Shown: positions 44,259-51,453, numbered from the stretch's first letter. The stretch: 64,000 nt of DNA from JBFXCS01 sp050181915 (GCA_050181915.1 JBFXCS010000001.1:558001-622000); one strand, 5' to 3'. Notes: generated from the sequence alone by a model not told the origin. Program-made: numbers and translations.

Positions 44259-44689
44259 GCGACCTCTTCGACCACATCGCCGTCTGCATCGACGAGTCGG
44301 AGGGATCGCGCCGGGCCCTCGCCGAGGCGCGCCGCCTGCGCGCCCTGGGCGGGCCCGGTCGCCTCACCCTGCTCCACGTGACCGGCTACCCGCTGCTGCT
44401 CGGCGAGGACGAGTCGGGCGCCACCGTCGTCGACCCGCGCGACCCGGAGGTCGCGGCCCGCCGCTGGCTGGCCGCGCAGGCCGGCGAGGGGGAGGAGACG
44501 GTGCTGCTGCACGGCGCCGTGACGCCGGCGGTCGTGAGGTGGGCGGGCGAGGCGACCCCGGACCTGCTCGTGGTCGGCGCGGTGCGCAACGCCCTCCAGC
44601 GGCTGATGCTGGGGAGCGTCGCGTCCGCCCTCGCCCACGAGGCCCCCTGCCCCGTGCTCATGGTCCGGCCGGGGGAGCGGGCGGCGTAG
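44255..44689 (+). CDS. Universal stress protein
   Basis: A 144-residue single USP domain: FDHIAVCIDESEGSRRALAEARRLRAL, LTLLHVTGYP and the C-terminal DLLVVGAVRNALQRLMLGSVASALAHEAPCPVLMVR. The ATP-binding G-x2-G-x9-G-S/T loop is altered (GAVRNALQRLMLGSV), so ATP binding is uncertain. Start ATG 44255 overlaps the USP-OsmC stop. The pair likely works together in stress survival. Confidence 0.88.
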   Translation: MSDLFDHIAVCIDESEGSRRALAEARRLRALGGPGRLTLLHVTGYPLLLGEDESGATVVDPRDPEVAARRWLAAQAGEGEETVLLHGAVTPAVVRWAGEATPDLLVVGAVRNALQRLMLGSVASALAHEAPCPVLMVRPGERAA

Positions 44690-44731
44690 CCGCCGCGGCG
44701 GGGCGCGTGCGTCCAGCGCGCCCAGCACATC

Positions 44732-45157
44732 TCAGGCGATGTCCGGGTTGCGCTGTGTGAGGCGTAGGTTGTTCCCGGACGGGTCGCGGAACCCCGAGTC
44801 GATGCCGTACAGGGTCTCGTAGGGCTCCTCGGTGTACTCGACGCCCCGGGCCGACAGCTCCTCGAAGGCGGCGCGGCAGTCGTCGGTGGTGAGGAAGACG
44901 CTGCCGGCGACGCCCTTGCCCATCAGGTCGCGGATCTGCGCGGCCGTGGCCTCGTCGATCACCGGCTCGCCCGGGATCGCCATCAGCACGATCTCCACGT
45001 CGTCCTGCCCGGGGGGCCCGACGGTGAGCCAGCGGAAGTCGCCGAACTCGGCGATGGTGACGTCGCTGCGTACCTCGAAGCCGACCTTGTCGACGTAGAA
45101 GGCGCGCGCCTCGTCCTGGTCGTGCACCCACAGCTGGGCGCTCGTGATGCGGATCAT
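44732..45157 (-). CDS. VOC-family (glyoxalase/bleomycin-resistance fold) protein
   Basis: A 141-residue VOC protein with two beta-alpha-beta3 halves: AQLWVHDQDEARAFYVDKVGFEVRSD, then GSVFLTTDDCRAAFEELSARGVEY and GFRDPSGNNLRLTQ. Metal ligands typical of the fold are not complete, so it could be a binding protein instead of an enzyme. ATG 45157 has a GGGAGGGACGG Shine-Dalgarno. It is the last high-GC core gene before the island. Confidence 0.85.
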   Translation of the reverse strand: MIRITSAQLWVHDQDEARAFYVDKVGFEVRSDVTIAEFGDFRWLTVGPPGQDDVEIVLMAIPGEPVIDEATAAQIRDLMGKGVAGSVFLTTDDCRAAFEELSARGVEYTEEPYETLYGIDSGFRDPSGNNLRLTQRNPDIA

Positions 45158-45179
45158 CCGTCCCTCCCGGGTGTCGGCG

Positions 45180-45452
45180 TCACCCGCGACGGTGTGCAAG
45201 CTCCGAAAGCACCTCTTCGAGTTCACGCCTACGCACCCCGTTCTGTGTCAGAAACTCCCCGGGCACGTCGGAGATCGCGCGCCGGGCAGTGATAGGGGCC
45301 TCCGCCGCCGTCAAGACTCGGACGATGGCTATCGCGGCACCCGCGTCGTGCCAGCCGCGATGCCGGAACTCGGTCAAGAGTGTGCGGATTGCGGCTTGCC
45401 CGCTGGAGCCGAGTCGAGTCAAGGCGATGCCATCGTCGTTCAGCGTGGACAG
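45180..45452 (-). CDS. Island operon gene 5: stand-alone helical domain repeated from gene 4
   Basis: A helical protein of about 90 residues. Its core (IRTLLTEFRHRGWHDAG ... VPGEFLTQNGVRRRELEEVL) is homologous to residues 8-70 of the protein just upstream, sharing RGWHD, VP-x2-FL, NG-x2-R and E-x2-L positions. No ATG/GTG/TTG lies at a sensible place: CTG 45452 with GAGAAGGG 7 bases upstream is proposed. ATG 45587 would overlap gene 4 by about 100 bases. Function unknown. Confidence 0.6.
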   Translation of the reverse strand: MSTLNDDGIALTRLGSSGQAAIRTLLTEFRHRGWHDAGAAIAIVRVLTAAEAPITARRAISDVPGEFLTQNGVRRRELEEVLSELAHRRG

Positions 45453-45484
45453 AACTAGCCCTTCTCGCGGTCTTGGCGAAGAGG

Positions 45485-46267
45485 TTACTCGCTTGCGACG
45501 TGCTCGCCGAGCGAGGTCAAGCTGCCGGTCGAAGCGTCGAGAAAGCCGTACGCGGTGAGGAGGCGAGCAGTGTCGATGCCATCCCATACGCTGCCGACCG
45601 CGGCCGGATTTCCCTGACTCCGAAGAGAGCGAATGGCGTGCCCCAGCTGCTCACGGACAGATGACGCTACCGGGCCGATGTACTGCACGACGAACAGGTC
45701 GGCCGGCTGCGTCACAAGCCGCCCGATCTGATCCCCTTGTTTTCCGAGCTTCCGCGGGGTGAGCGGCCCGCGCGTCCCCGGCCCTTTGAGTGCGAAGCTG
45801 CCCGCTAGTAGCCGTCCATCGACTCGCACCCTCGCAGAGAAGATGTCGTCACGCTCGCCTCCCCAGTCCCGCGAGATCTCCGTCTCGCCCAGAATGTGGA
45901 GGATGCATCGCTTGACAGCGGCCTCTGACACCTCCAAGCGTGGACCGAGGTGCCTCAACTCCTGAGGAGACACGTCGACGATCTGGTCGAAGCTCTCGAT
46001 CTCGTCAACGGGGATAAACACGCCCTCGCGGACTACGCGGACGCCGCCGAGGGCTCTGAGGATCTCTGCGACTACTTCGTGGCGCGTGGTCCCATTGAGT
46101 GCGAGGAAGGCATCTGGAACGGACCAATCAAGGGCCGGTGTGAACGAGCCGTCGTTGGCTTGAATGGCCTCGACTACGGACAGAGCTGCCTGGCCGTGGT
46201 CATGCCAACCTCTGAGCCGCCACGTCTCGAGGAGGACCCGAAGCCCGCGTTGTGGCGAAAGCGTCAA
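45485..46267 (-). CDS. Island operon gene 4: helical domain plus nuclease-like domain
   Basis: A 260-residue protein not recognised as a named family. Residues 1-75 form the helical domain (LLETWRLRGWHDHGQAALSVV, VPDAFLALNGTTRHEVVAEIL). From about 105 an alpha/beta domain has ISRDWGGERDDIFSARVRVDG, LAGSFALKGPG, LTPRKLGKQGDQIGRL and ADLFVVQYIG. The order of acidic strand, strand ending in Lys, helix with Gln-Ile, and strand resembles a PD-(D/E)XK nuclease core; the acidic residue before the lysine is missing, so activity is inference. The TTG start overlaps the stop of gene 3 by 4 bases. Confidence 0.7.
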   Translation of the reverse strand: MTLSPQRGLRVLLETWRLRGWHDHGQAALSVVEAIQANDGSFTPALDWSVPDAFLALNGTTRHEVVAEILRALGGVRVVREGVFIPVDEIESFDQIVDVSPQELRHLGPRLEVSEAAVKRCILHILGETEISRDWGGERDDIFSARVRVDGRLLAGSFALKGPGTRGPLTPRKLGKQGDQIGRLVTQPADLFVVQYIGPVASSVREQLGHAIRSLRSQGNPAAVGSVWDGIDTARLLTAYGFLDASTGSLTSLGEHVASE

Positions 46268-46656
46268 GTCTGACCAATCTCGCCTCGATCGATCGCTCGG
46301 TCGATCTTCAAGACGCGGCCCAACGAACTTCGCCGGTAGACCTTCCCGCTCGCGGTCTGGCGCACCAGCACCACGAGATCAAGCTCTCCGGCCAGAACAT
46401 CGAGCTTTCGCGAGACACTCGCCGGGCTGACGCCGCTAAGTCCCCGCTCGGCCAGAGCGCGCTGAATCTCGCCCTGAGACCGTTGCCCGTTGACTAGACG
46501 GTAGATCGCCGCCAACGCCGAATCACGTTCAAGGGCTTCAACGGTCTCCTGCTTCGCCCCCGAATCGCGAACAAGCGCCTCGGTCAGAGATCGAAGATCC
46601 TGGACCTCGTCGTGAATCTTGGCGACCTCGACGAACAGCTCGTTGCTCTCAGCCAT
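46264..46656 (-). CDS. Island operon gene 3: coiled coil plus winged-helix protein
   Basis: A 130-residue protein. Residues 5-50 (VEVAKIHDEVQDLRSLTEALVRD) are predicted coiled coil. Residues 55-120 form a winged helix (ALAAIYRLVNGQRSQGEIQRALAERG, SPASVSRKLDVLAGELDLVVLVRQTASGKVYRR), where S-x3-SRKLDVL is the recognition helix. It is likely a regulator or DNA-sensing subunit of the operon. ATG 46656 overlaps the end of gene 2 by 8 bases. Confidence 0.7.
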   Translation of the reverse strand: MAESNELFVEVAKIHDEVQDLRSLTEALVRDSGAKQETVEALERDSALAAIYRLVNGQRSQGEIQRALAERGLSGVSPASVSRKLDVLAGELDLVVLVRQTASGKVYRRSSLGRVLKIDRAIDRGEIGQT

Positions 46657-46951
46657 TGCCACCCTTCCCACTCCTAGGCGCCTTGCGGGACGAGGTCGTC
46701 TCCTGCTGTTTGGCGCGGGCACGGCTCAACGCCATCCGAACGGCCGCTGGGTTCTTCCCGAGGAGTCGAGCAATGGTGGCGGTGTCCAGCCCTGCGTCTT
46801 GGAGAAGGACTTCCGCTTTCGGCTGCTCCGGGCGCTGCGCGGCCTTCGCTTCGCGATCCTCGATCATGATCGCCAGCATGGCCGTGAGGATCGCCTCCTG
46901 TCCCGCTGGTCCAGCAGCCTCATCGAGCCTTCCCCGTTGCGCCGCCATCAC
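46649..46951 (-). CDS. Island operon gene 2: sigma-region-4-like HTH protein
   Basis: A 100-residue protein. An N-terminal helix AILTAMLAIMIEDREAK is followed by an HTH VLLQDAGLDTATIARLLGKNPAAVRMALSRARAKQ resembling sigma factor region 4, then a basic Ser/Arg/Lys tail. It is a paralogue of gene 1. The ATG overlaps the gene 1 stop as ATGA. It is too short to be a sigma factor. Confidence 0.7.
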   Translation of the reverse strand: MMAAQRGRLDEAAGPAGQEAILTAMLAIMIEDREAKAAQRPEQPKAEVLLQDAGLDTATIARLLGKNPAAVRMALSRARAKQQETTSSRKAPRSGKGGNG

Positions 46952-47235
46952 AGGGAACCGCTGCCCGTCGGGGTGCCGCTGCTCGGTGTTCTCTTGCGCC
47001 CAGATCCGTCGTCGCGATTCCGAGAGCGGCGCACGATCGTCTTGACCGTCTCGTACTTCCTGCCGGTGATCCCGGCGATCTCGCCGAGCGACAACCCGGC
47101 CTCGGCCAAGATGACCTCGGTCCTTCGCACCTCCCCACCGTTCAGTCGCTCGTCCCGCTCAGCCACCATCAGGGCGAGGATCCCCTTCGCTGCCTGTTGG
47201 AGCTCCAGTCCTTCCGAATCCTTCGCTGCCGCCAT
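46948..47235 (-). CDS. Island operon gene 1: sigma-region-4-like HTH protein
   Basis: A 95-residue protein with helix AAKGILALMVAERDERL and HTH EVILAEAGLSLGEIAGITGRKYETVKTIVRRSRNRDD, then a basic low-complexity tail. ATG 47235 follows GAAAGGCGAGACG, a usable Shine-Dalgarno. A long frame reaching 48267 on this strand is not credible because it runs through an AT-rich gap and the IS element. It is the first gene of the five-gene operon. Confidence 0.7.
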   Translation of the reverse strand: MAAAKDSEGLELQQAAKGILALMVAERDERLNGGEVRRTEVILAEAGLSLGEIAGITGRKYETVKTIVRRSRNRDDGSGRKRTPSSGTPTGSGSL

Positions 47236-47729
47236 CGTCTCGCCTTTCGTTGGTCGGCATCGCCGCTTGACGGGCGATCCCATCAATAACGATAACGAGA
47301 CAATCGGACGGTACCGGTTCAATGCGGCACGAAAGGTGAACAGAGGCACCGCAACGATAGTACGCTTCATCCTGCAAAATACGCACAAAAGCTGTGACGG
47401 ATCGTCACGGTGTTTCGAAAGCGATCCCATGCGACCTACAGCCCCGCAGTGACTACGTTGCACCTGGAATGACATAGGGCTCTGAAGCGAGACTTTTGCG
47501 GGTAGAGACGTCCCCTGAGGCCGTACGGGAGCGAACGCGGACGGATATCGCTGACGATCTCGGGTCACGATCTGAGCTTCGGGCACAGCCACTCGGGCGC
47601 GAAGGCGAGCCATCCTGCTCCTCTCTGGCCGTAGACACGTTCTTGCTCCGCGCATCGAGCGTGGCACCACCAACCATCGTCTGGGGCCTTGCCGCGGTAG
47701 CCGGTCGCGTTGTCTGCCACCATGGGGCC
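47236..47729. other. AT-rich intergenic region upstream of the island operon
   Basis: About 490 bases without a credible gene. The first 200 bases are clearly AT-richer than anything else in the window, and they contain a perfect dyad (47394-47408). On the minus strand TACTAT (47354-47359) could be a -10 for the operon. The rest, to 47729, shows only short frames with no family resemblance. Confidence 0.5.
47394..47408. promoter_or_regulatory. Dyad upstream of the island operon
   Basis: GTGACG-GAT-CGTCAC, perfect 6-base arms around 3 bases, lies about 160 bases upstream of the operon start in AT-rich sequence. It could be an operator for one of the small HTH proteins. Confidence 0.4.
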
Positions 47730-47978
47730 ATGCCGAGACGCGAGGCGACGGTTCTGCTGGACTAGGAGCTCCTGTGCCGTGCGCGTGCGGCGGCCGCGAG
47801 GGAAGGCAAGGAGGATTATTCGATCGTCGAAGTCTCGCTTTGTCGCTATCTCGATCTGGATGTGCTCGACGAGGTCTGGGCGAAGAACGTCGACCGGTCC
47901 CTCGGTGGCGACGTGGCGGAGGCGCGGGCCTACTCGGAGTTGCGCGCGGCGCGGAGGGAGCGGAAGGCCGGCGAGTAG
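47730..47978 (+). pseudogene. Antitoxin-like gene interrupted by a stop codon
   Basis: The frame from ATG 47730 encodes MPRREATVLLD, then a TAG at 47763-47765, then an intact continuation of about 70 residues (ELLCRARAAAREGKEDYSI, RYLDLDVLDEVWAKNVDRS, AEARAYSELRAARRERKAG) to TAG 47976-47978. It directly precedes a broken PIN toxin gene in the normal antitoxin position. The family is inferred from context and size. A restart at an in-frame CTG after the stop is possible. Confidence 0.55.
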
Positions 47979-48141
47979 GTGGTGCGGGTCGTCCTCGACC
48001 CGGGGTCCTCGTCTCGGCCGCGCTTAGCGCGGACGGCCCGCCGGCAGGACTCGTCGGCGTCGTGCGAAGGGGCGCCTCACGGTGGTGGTCAGCGAGGCAC
48101 TGCTCGCAGAATGGAGCTGGAGCTACCTCACTTCCATGGAC
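47979..48141 (+). pseudogene. Broken PIN-domain toxin gene (type II toxin-antitoxin), cut by the IS
   Basis: Starting at GTG 47979 or 47982, the pieces VRVVLDPG, then in another frame VLVSAALSADGPPAGLVGVVRRG, then back to the first frame RLTVVVSEALLAE, reconstruct the N-terminus of a VapC-like PIN toxin (normal start RVVLDTNVLVSA). At least two single-base deletions (near 47999 and 48078) break it. The frame ends where the IS left repeat begins at 48142. Inactive. Function in life would have been RNA cleavage. Confidence 0.6.
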
Positions 48142-48204
48142 TGATCTAGCCCTACTTTGGTGGAGTCGGGTTTCTGGAGTCCTCCGGCAGCAAGGAGGAT
48201 TCCG

Positions 48205-48503
48205 ATGCCCTGCCGCTACCCCACCGGAGACGCGCCGCCAGGTGATTGAGCTGGCGCGCTCGGGCACAAAAGGTCACTCAACTCGCCGCGACCTTCGGGA
48301 TGGCCGAGGCGACGGTCTACAACTGGTTGCGCCAGGAGAAGATCAATCGGGGTGAGATCCCCGGCAGCAGCACGGACATGGCGTTGGATCTGGCCGCGGC
48401 GGGCACGAGGATCCGTCAGCTGGAGACGGAGCTGGCGGTGTCGCGCAAGGTGAACGAGATGTTCCTCGAGCAGGGTTTGCGCCCAACAGGCTCTTCCCGG
48501 TGA
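48205..48503 (+). pseudogene. IS3-family transposase orfA, frameshifted
   Basis: OrfA would start at ATG 48205 after AAGGAGGA. The reading needs two single-base corrections: one extra base near 48220 (MPCRYPT then ETRRQVIELARSGTK) and one near 48267 (then VTQLAATFGMAEATVYNWLRQEK). The rest, with an HTH and the coiled coil TRIRQLETELAVSRKVNEMF, is intact to TGA 48503. It supplied the DNA-binding part of the transposase. Confidence 0.8.
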
Positions 48504-49361
48504 TCGAGGCCTTGACCGGGCAGGCAATCAACATGCGCCACGCCTGCCGGGTCCTCGGCGTGACCGAGTCCGGGTACTACGCCTGGCGCAGCCGCTCGGC
48601 CTCGCCGCGAGCGCTGCGTGGATGTTCCTCGCCGATCAGATCGTGCAGGTCCACCGGGACTCAGCGGGGATCTACGACGCCCACCGGGTGACGGCGGAGC
48701 TTCGCCGTCGCCGACGGATCGCCGTCGGGCACAACGCCGTCGCCCAGATCATGCGTGAACTCGGCCTCAAGGGCCTGCCGAACCGGCGGATGCCCAAGCA
48801 CGCCCGGATCGGGCACGACCTCCTACCCGGACCTCGTCGGCCACGCCTCGCTCACGCAGCTCCGGATGAGTTGTGGATGACCGACATCACTGAGCACCCA
48901 CCCGTGAAGGCAAGATCTACTGCTGCGCAGTGATCGACGCCTTCTCGCACTACGTCGCGGGGTGGGCCGTCGACACGACCCAGACCACCGTGCTCGTGAC
49001 AAGCGCCCTCGGGATGGCGACTCGTCGCCGGGACCCGCAGGCGGGGCTGTGATCCACGCCGACCGCGGGGTGCAGTTCACCAGCTAGGCCTTCAGCCAGC
49101 GGGTACGCGAAGCGGGCCTTGCGCCATCGATCGGCGCGGTGGGTTGCCCGTACCACAGCGCCGTCGTCGAGGCCTTCTGGGGCCGGGTGCAGGTCGAACT
49201 GCTCAACCGGCAAACCTGGAAGACCCGCATTGAGCTGGCCTCGGCGATCCACGACTACATCGAGCTGTTCCATAACACCCGCCTGGCGCCACTCGGCGTT
49301 CGGCATGCTCACCCCGAGCGAATACGAGAAACGCTACTTCCAGACCCGCGATGCCGCCTGA
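48500..49361 (+). pseudogene. IS3-family transposase orfB (DDE integrase core), broken
   Basis: Begins at GTG 48500 (MIEALTGQAINMRHACRVLG, SGYYAWRSRS), shifts frame near 48615, continues LADQIVQVHRDSAGIYDAHRVTAELRRR, and shifts again after 48830. The rve core follows with the three DDE positions recognisable: MTDITEH, IHADRGVQFTS and VEAFWGRVQVEL. A TAG at 49085 interrupts just after the second aspartate. It ends YEKRYFQTRDAA at TGA 49361. Not functional. Confidence 0.8.
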
Positions 49362-49522
49362 CTCCAGAACCGCGACTCCACGGAACCAGGGATAGATCAA
49401 GGTGTCCGCGAAACCGAGGCAACTCCAATTCCAGGCCGGTGCGCAGCGACTTTTCACCGCGAGGCTGATGGTGCAGCCAGCGATTGGGGCCGCCCAGTTG
49501 GGCCCCTAGCGCTGTGGAAGGC

Positions 49523-50395
49523 TCACGGCTGGCGACCCGGGCAGCTGGGAGGAGGATTCCAGATGTCTTCGGGGATCCCGGTCAGTGATCCGCCTGGTGG
49601 CCAGACATAGTTCGGCCCGCCGATGTAGGAGACCGTCCATCCGGCGTCGTCGCCGCGCAGGATCAGATAGAGAAGTGTGTAGTACCCGTCTGGCGCGTTG
49701 GGCTCGCTCGCTGGACCTTTCTGATCGCTCAGCGCGCAAACGTACGCCCAGTTCGAATCTTCGCCGGAGAACCCCGTGCCCTGGACGTGGTAGGCGTCGG
49801 CGGAGAAGGTCAGGTCGCGCGCCCAAGTGGACGCCACACCCGGCGGCGGCGCGGCGATAAACGCGCTTGCAGCGTCGACTGCAGTCGCCTGGGGCGCTTG
49901 CGCCGATGTAGACGCGGGCGCAGGGGCCGGCCCGACCTCAGGAGAGCTGGGAGCTGGTACGGCGCTGCCTTCCGTCGAAGACAGGACGTTCGGATCAATC
50001 AGGCTTGCAAAGTCGCGCCAGTACACGCCCTCCACCGCGGTCCACCCCCGGCACTCACTCTGAGCGGTAGACCAGTCCCTTGCCTGGCCTAGTTCGTAGT
50101 TCACGCACTCGAACATGTCTGGCTCTGCAACAGGGTCCGTTACGGCGCTGCGGCAGTGGCTCGGCGCAGCACTCGCAAGCACTTCGTCTGGTACAAGGGC
50201 CTCGAAGTCGCGTAGATCCTGACTTTTCGACGAGGCATAGCGATCCGTCGTCCAGGCGATGCAGGCCAGCATCTCGGGGCTGTCGTCGGCCTGCGGTCCT
50301 GGCGCATCTGCCTCTCCTCCTCCGCCGCATGCGCTTGCGGCAACCGAGATGGCCAAGAGAAGAACCAGCAGAAGAAGCTGCTTGGTGACGCTCAC
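49523..50395 (-). CDS. Island lipoprotein, unknown function
   Basis: A 290-residue protein with a signal peptide (QLLLLVLLLAISVAA) and lipobox SAC. The mature half (40-140) has several cysteines (LACIAWTTDRYA, HCRS, FECVNYEL, SECRGW), and a Pro/Ala/Ser linker (about 150-175) leads to a C-terminal domain with aromatic strands (WARDLTFSADAYHV, WAYVCALSDQ, YYTLLYLILRGDDAGWTVSYIGGPNYVWPPG). No known family. GC is lower than in core genes. GTG 50395 is the start; a weak Shine-Dalgarno precedes it. Confidence 0.65.
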   Translation of the reverse strand: MSVTKQLLLLVLLLAISVAASACGGGGEADAPGPQADDSPEMLACIAWTTDRYASSKSQDLRDFEALVPDEVLASAAPSHCRSAVTDPVAEPDMFECVNYELGQARDWSTAQSECRGWTAVEGVYWRDFASLIDPNVLSSTEGSAVPAPSSPEVGPAPAPASTSAQAPQATAVDAASAFIAAPPPGVASTWARDLTFSADAYHVQGTGFSGEDSNWAYVCALSDQKGPASEPNAPDGYYTLLYLILRGDDAGWTVSYIGGPNYVWPPGGSLTGIPEDIWNPPPSCPGRQP

Positions 50396-51004
50396 CTGAT
50401 CTGCCTACCCTGATCATCGAGTGCCGACTGCCTGGTCGCCGCCGGGGCGATGATTCCGTCCGCGCGGGGCCACCGCAACCAGTCGATCGGCTAGTGCCTC
50501 AGGTGACCGCTAGCGGCCCTGCATGCTTTCGAGGAAGTCGACTGGACCTCGGGTGCTCGGGTGCCCCGGCCCCCGCGTGGACGTGCCCTCTGTCAGTCGA
50601 GGCGCTTCCTGTGTGTCTCCCTGGGTCCTTCTGGAGCGCTTGGCTGTCGATTGACCTCGCGCCGAAGCTACGCGGGAGTGTGACTTCTTCGCGACCTCTT
50701 CGGCCTTGAGAGCATCCGCTCGTTGCCGGATCGGTGTCCGTACGGCCCGGCAGCGCGGTGTCTGAAGGTGTCCGCACCGTACTGGTGCAAGTGTGTGGTG
50801 CCTATCCGGGGTCGTGTCCGAGTGTCCGGGCGGCCGCGTCTTGGTGACGGCGCTGCGTGCGGTCGGGTGGGTGAGCGTGTGCCGGACAGCTCTTCGCGGG
50901 CTGTGCGTCGGGGTGGAACGTTCGTGTGTCGCTCCTCTGAGCTGTGTGAGGAACGGGCACTCGATAAGCTCGGGCAGCGGGCGACCGCGCCGCCCGCCGG
51001 ATGA
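50396..51004. other. Non-coding stretch in the island
   Basis: About 600 bases in which the open frames on both strands give low-complexity Arg/Ser/Thr translations with no recognisable family, no RNA cloverleaf and no repeats. It probably holds eroded remains of the integrated element. Confidence 0.5.
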
Positions 51005-51259
51005 TTGCATAGCGGCGCGCCGCGCCGGCTCGTGCCGCTGAATAAGGCGGCGGCGATGCTCGGCATGTCGCGGCGGACGCTGGACGTCGAATCGCGGCAG
51101 GGGAGATCGCCGTGTTCCGCGACCGGCGGATCGTCGCGCTCCCGGGCGTCGGAGCTCGCGCGGTATGTCGCCGCGCACCTGGCCCGCACCGGATCAGCGG
51201 CCGGCCGGCGGTCGCGCCCCGCGCCCGTGATGGTGCCGGGCGAGCGTCTCTGGGACTGA
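51005..51259 (+). pseudogene. Broken excisionase-like helix-turn-helix gene
   Basis: One frame encodes LVPLNKAAAMLGMSRRTLDVE, the start of a MerR/excisionase-type winged helix. The expected wing (IAAGEIAVFRDRRIVALPG) continues in a second frame, and ELARYVAAHLARTGSAA returns to the first. Two single-base changes near 51095 and 51150 therefore disrupt it. Such proteins excise integrated elements. It lies 86 bases from a tRNA gene, the typical end of an integrative element. Confidence 0.55.
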
Positions 51260-51305
51260 GGGTCGACGAACGTCATGCGTTCCGCCCGCCCGTCATAGCG
51301 TCGAG

Positions 51306-51331
51306 AAAAACCCCGCTTGAGCGGGGTTTTT
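51306..51331. terminator. Bidirectional intrinsic terminator
   Basis: AAAAACCCCGC-TTGA-GCGGGGTTTTT: an 11-base perfect stem with A and T tracts on the two sides, functional in both directions. It ends the minus-strand tRNA transcript and would stop any reading out of the island. Confidence 0.9.
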
Positions 51332-51344
51332 CGACCTGCATCAG

Positions 51345-51417
51345 TAGCGCATACGGGATTTGAACCCGTGTTACCGCCGTGAGAGGGCGGCGTCCTAGGC
51401 CCCTAGACGAATGCGCC
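51345..51417 (-). tRNA. tRNA-Glu (anticodon CTC)
   Basis: A 73-base cloverleaf on the minus strand: acceptor GGCGCAT/ATGCGCT (one G-U), D arm GTCTAGGGGCCTAGGAC, anticodon stem CCGCC/GGCGG with loop CTCTCAC giving CTC, and T loop TTCAAAT. CCA is not encoded. Confidence 0.95.
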
Positions 51418-51453
51418 ATGTGGACCAGCCGAGCCAGCCGGATGGAGGGAAAG

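Larger units (their letters stand above)
48142..49399 (+). mobile_element. Decayed IS3-family insertion sequence
   Basis: A 1258-base element. The left end (48142-48181) and the reverse complement of the right end (49360-49399) match at 33 of 40 bases, and both begin TGATCTA, the TG...CA ends of the IS3 family. Inside are the usual overlapping orfA and orfB, both broken by frameshifts and a stop. No target-site duplication is visible at the flanks, so the ends may have eroded or rearranged after insertion. Confidence 0.85.

Noticed and set aside
46948..48267. 439-codon extension of the first island gene
   Set aside because: The extension crosses an AT-rich intergenic block and an IS end; ATG 47235 has its own Shine-Dalgarno.
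50723..51041. Plus-strand frames before the excisionase-like pseudogene
   Set aside because: No family resemblance, no ribosome site and inconsistent codon bias.
51345..51420. Duplicate of the tRNA-Glu 3' end as an attachment site
   Set aside because: No second copy of the tRNA 3' segment was recognised near the far end of the island, so an att site is not annotated.
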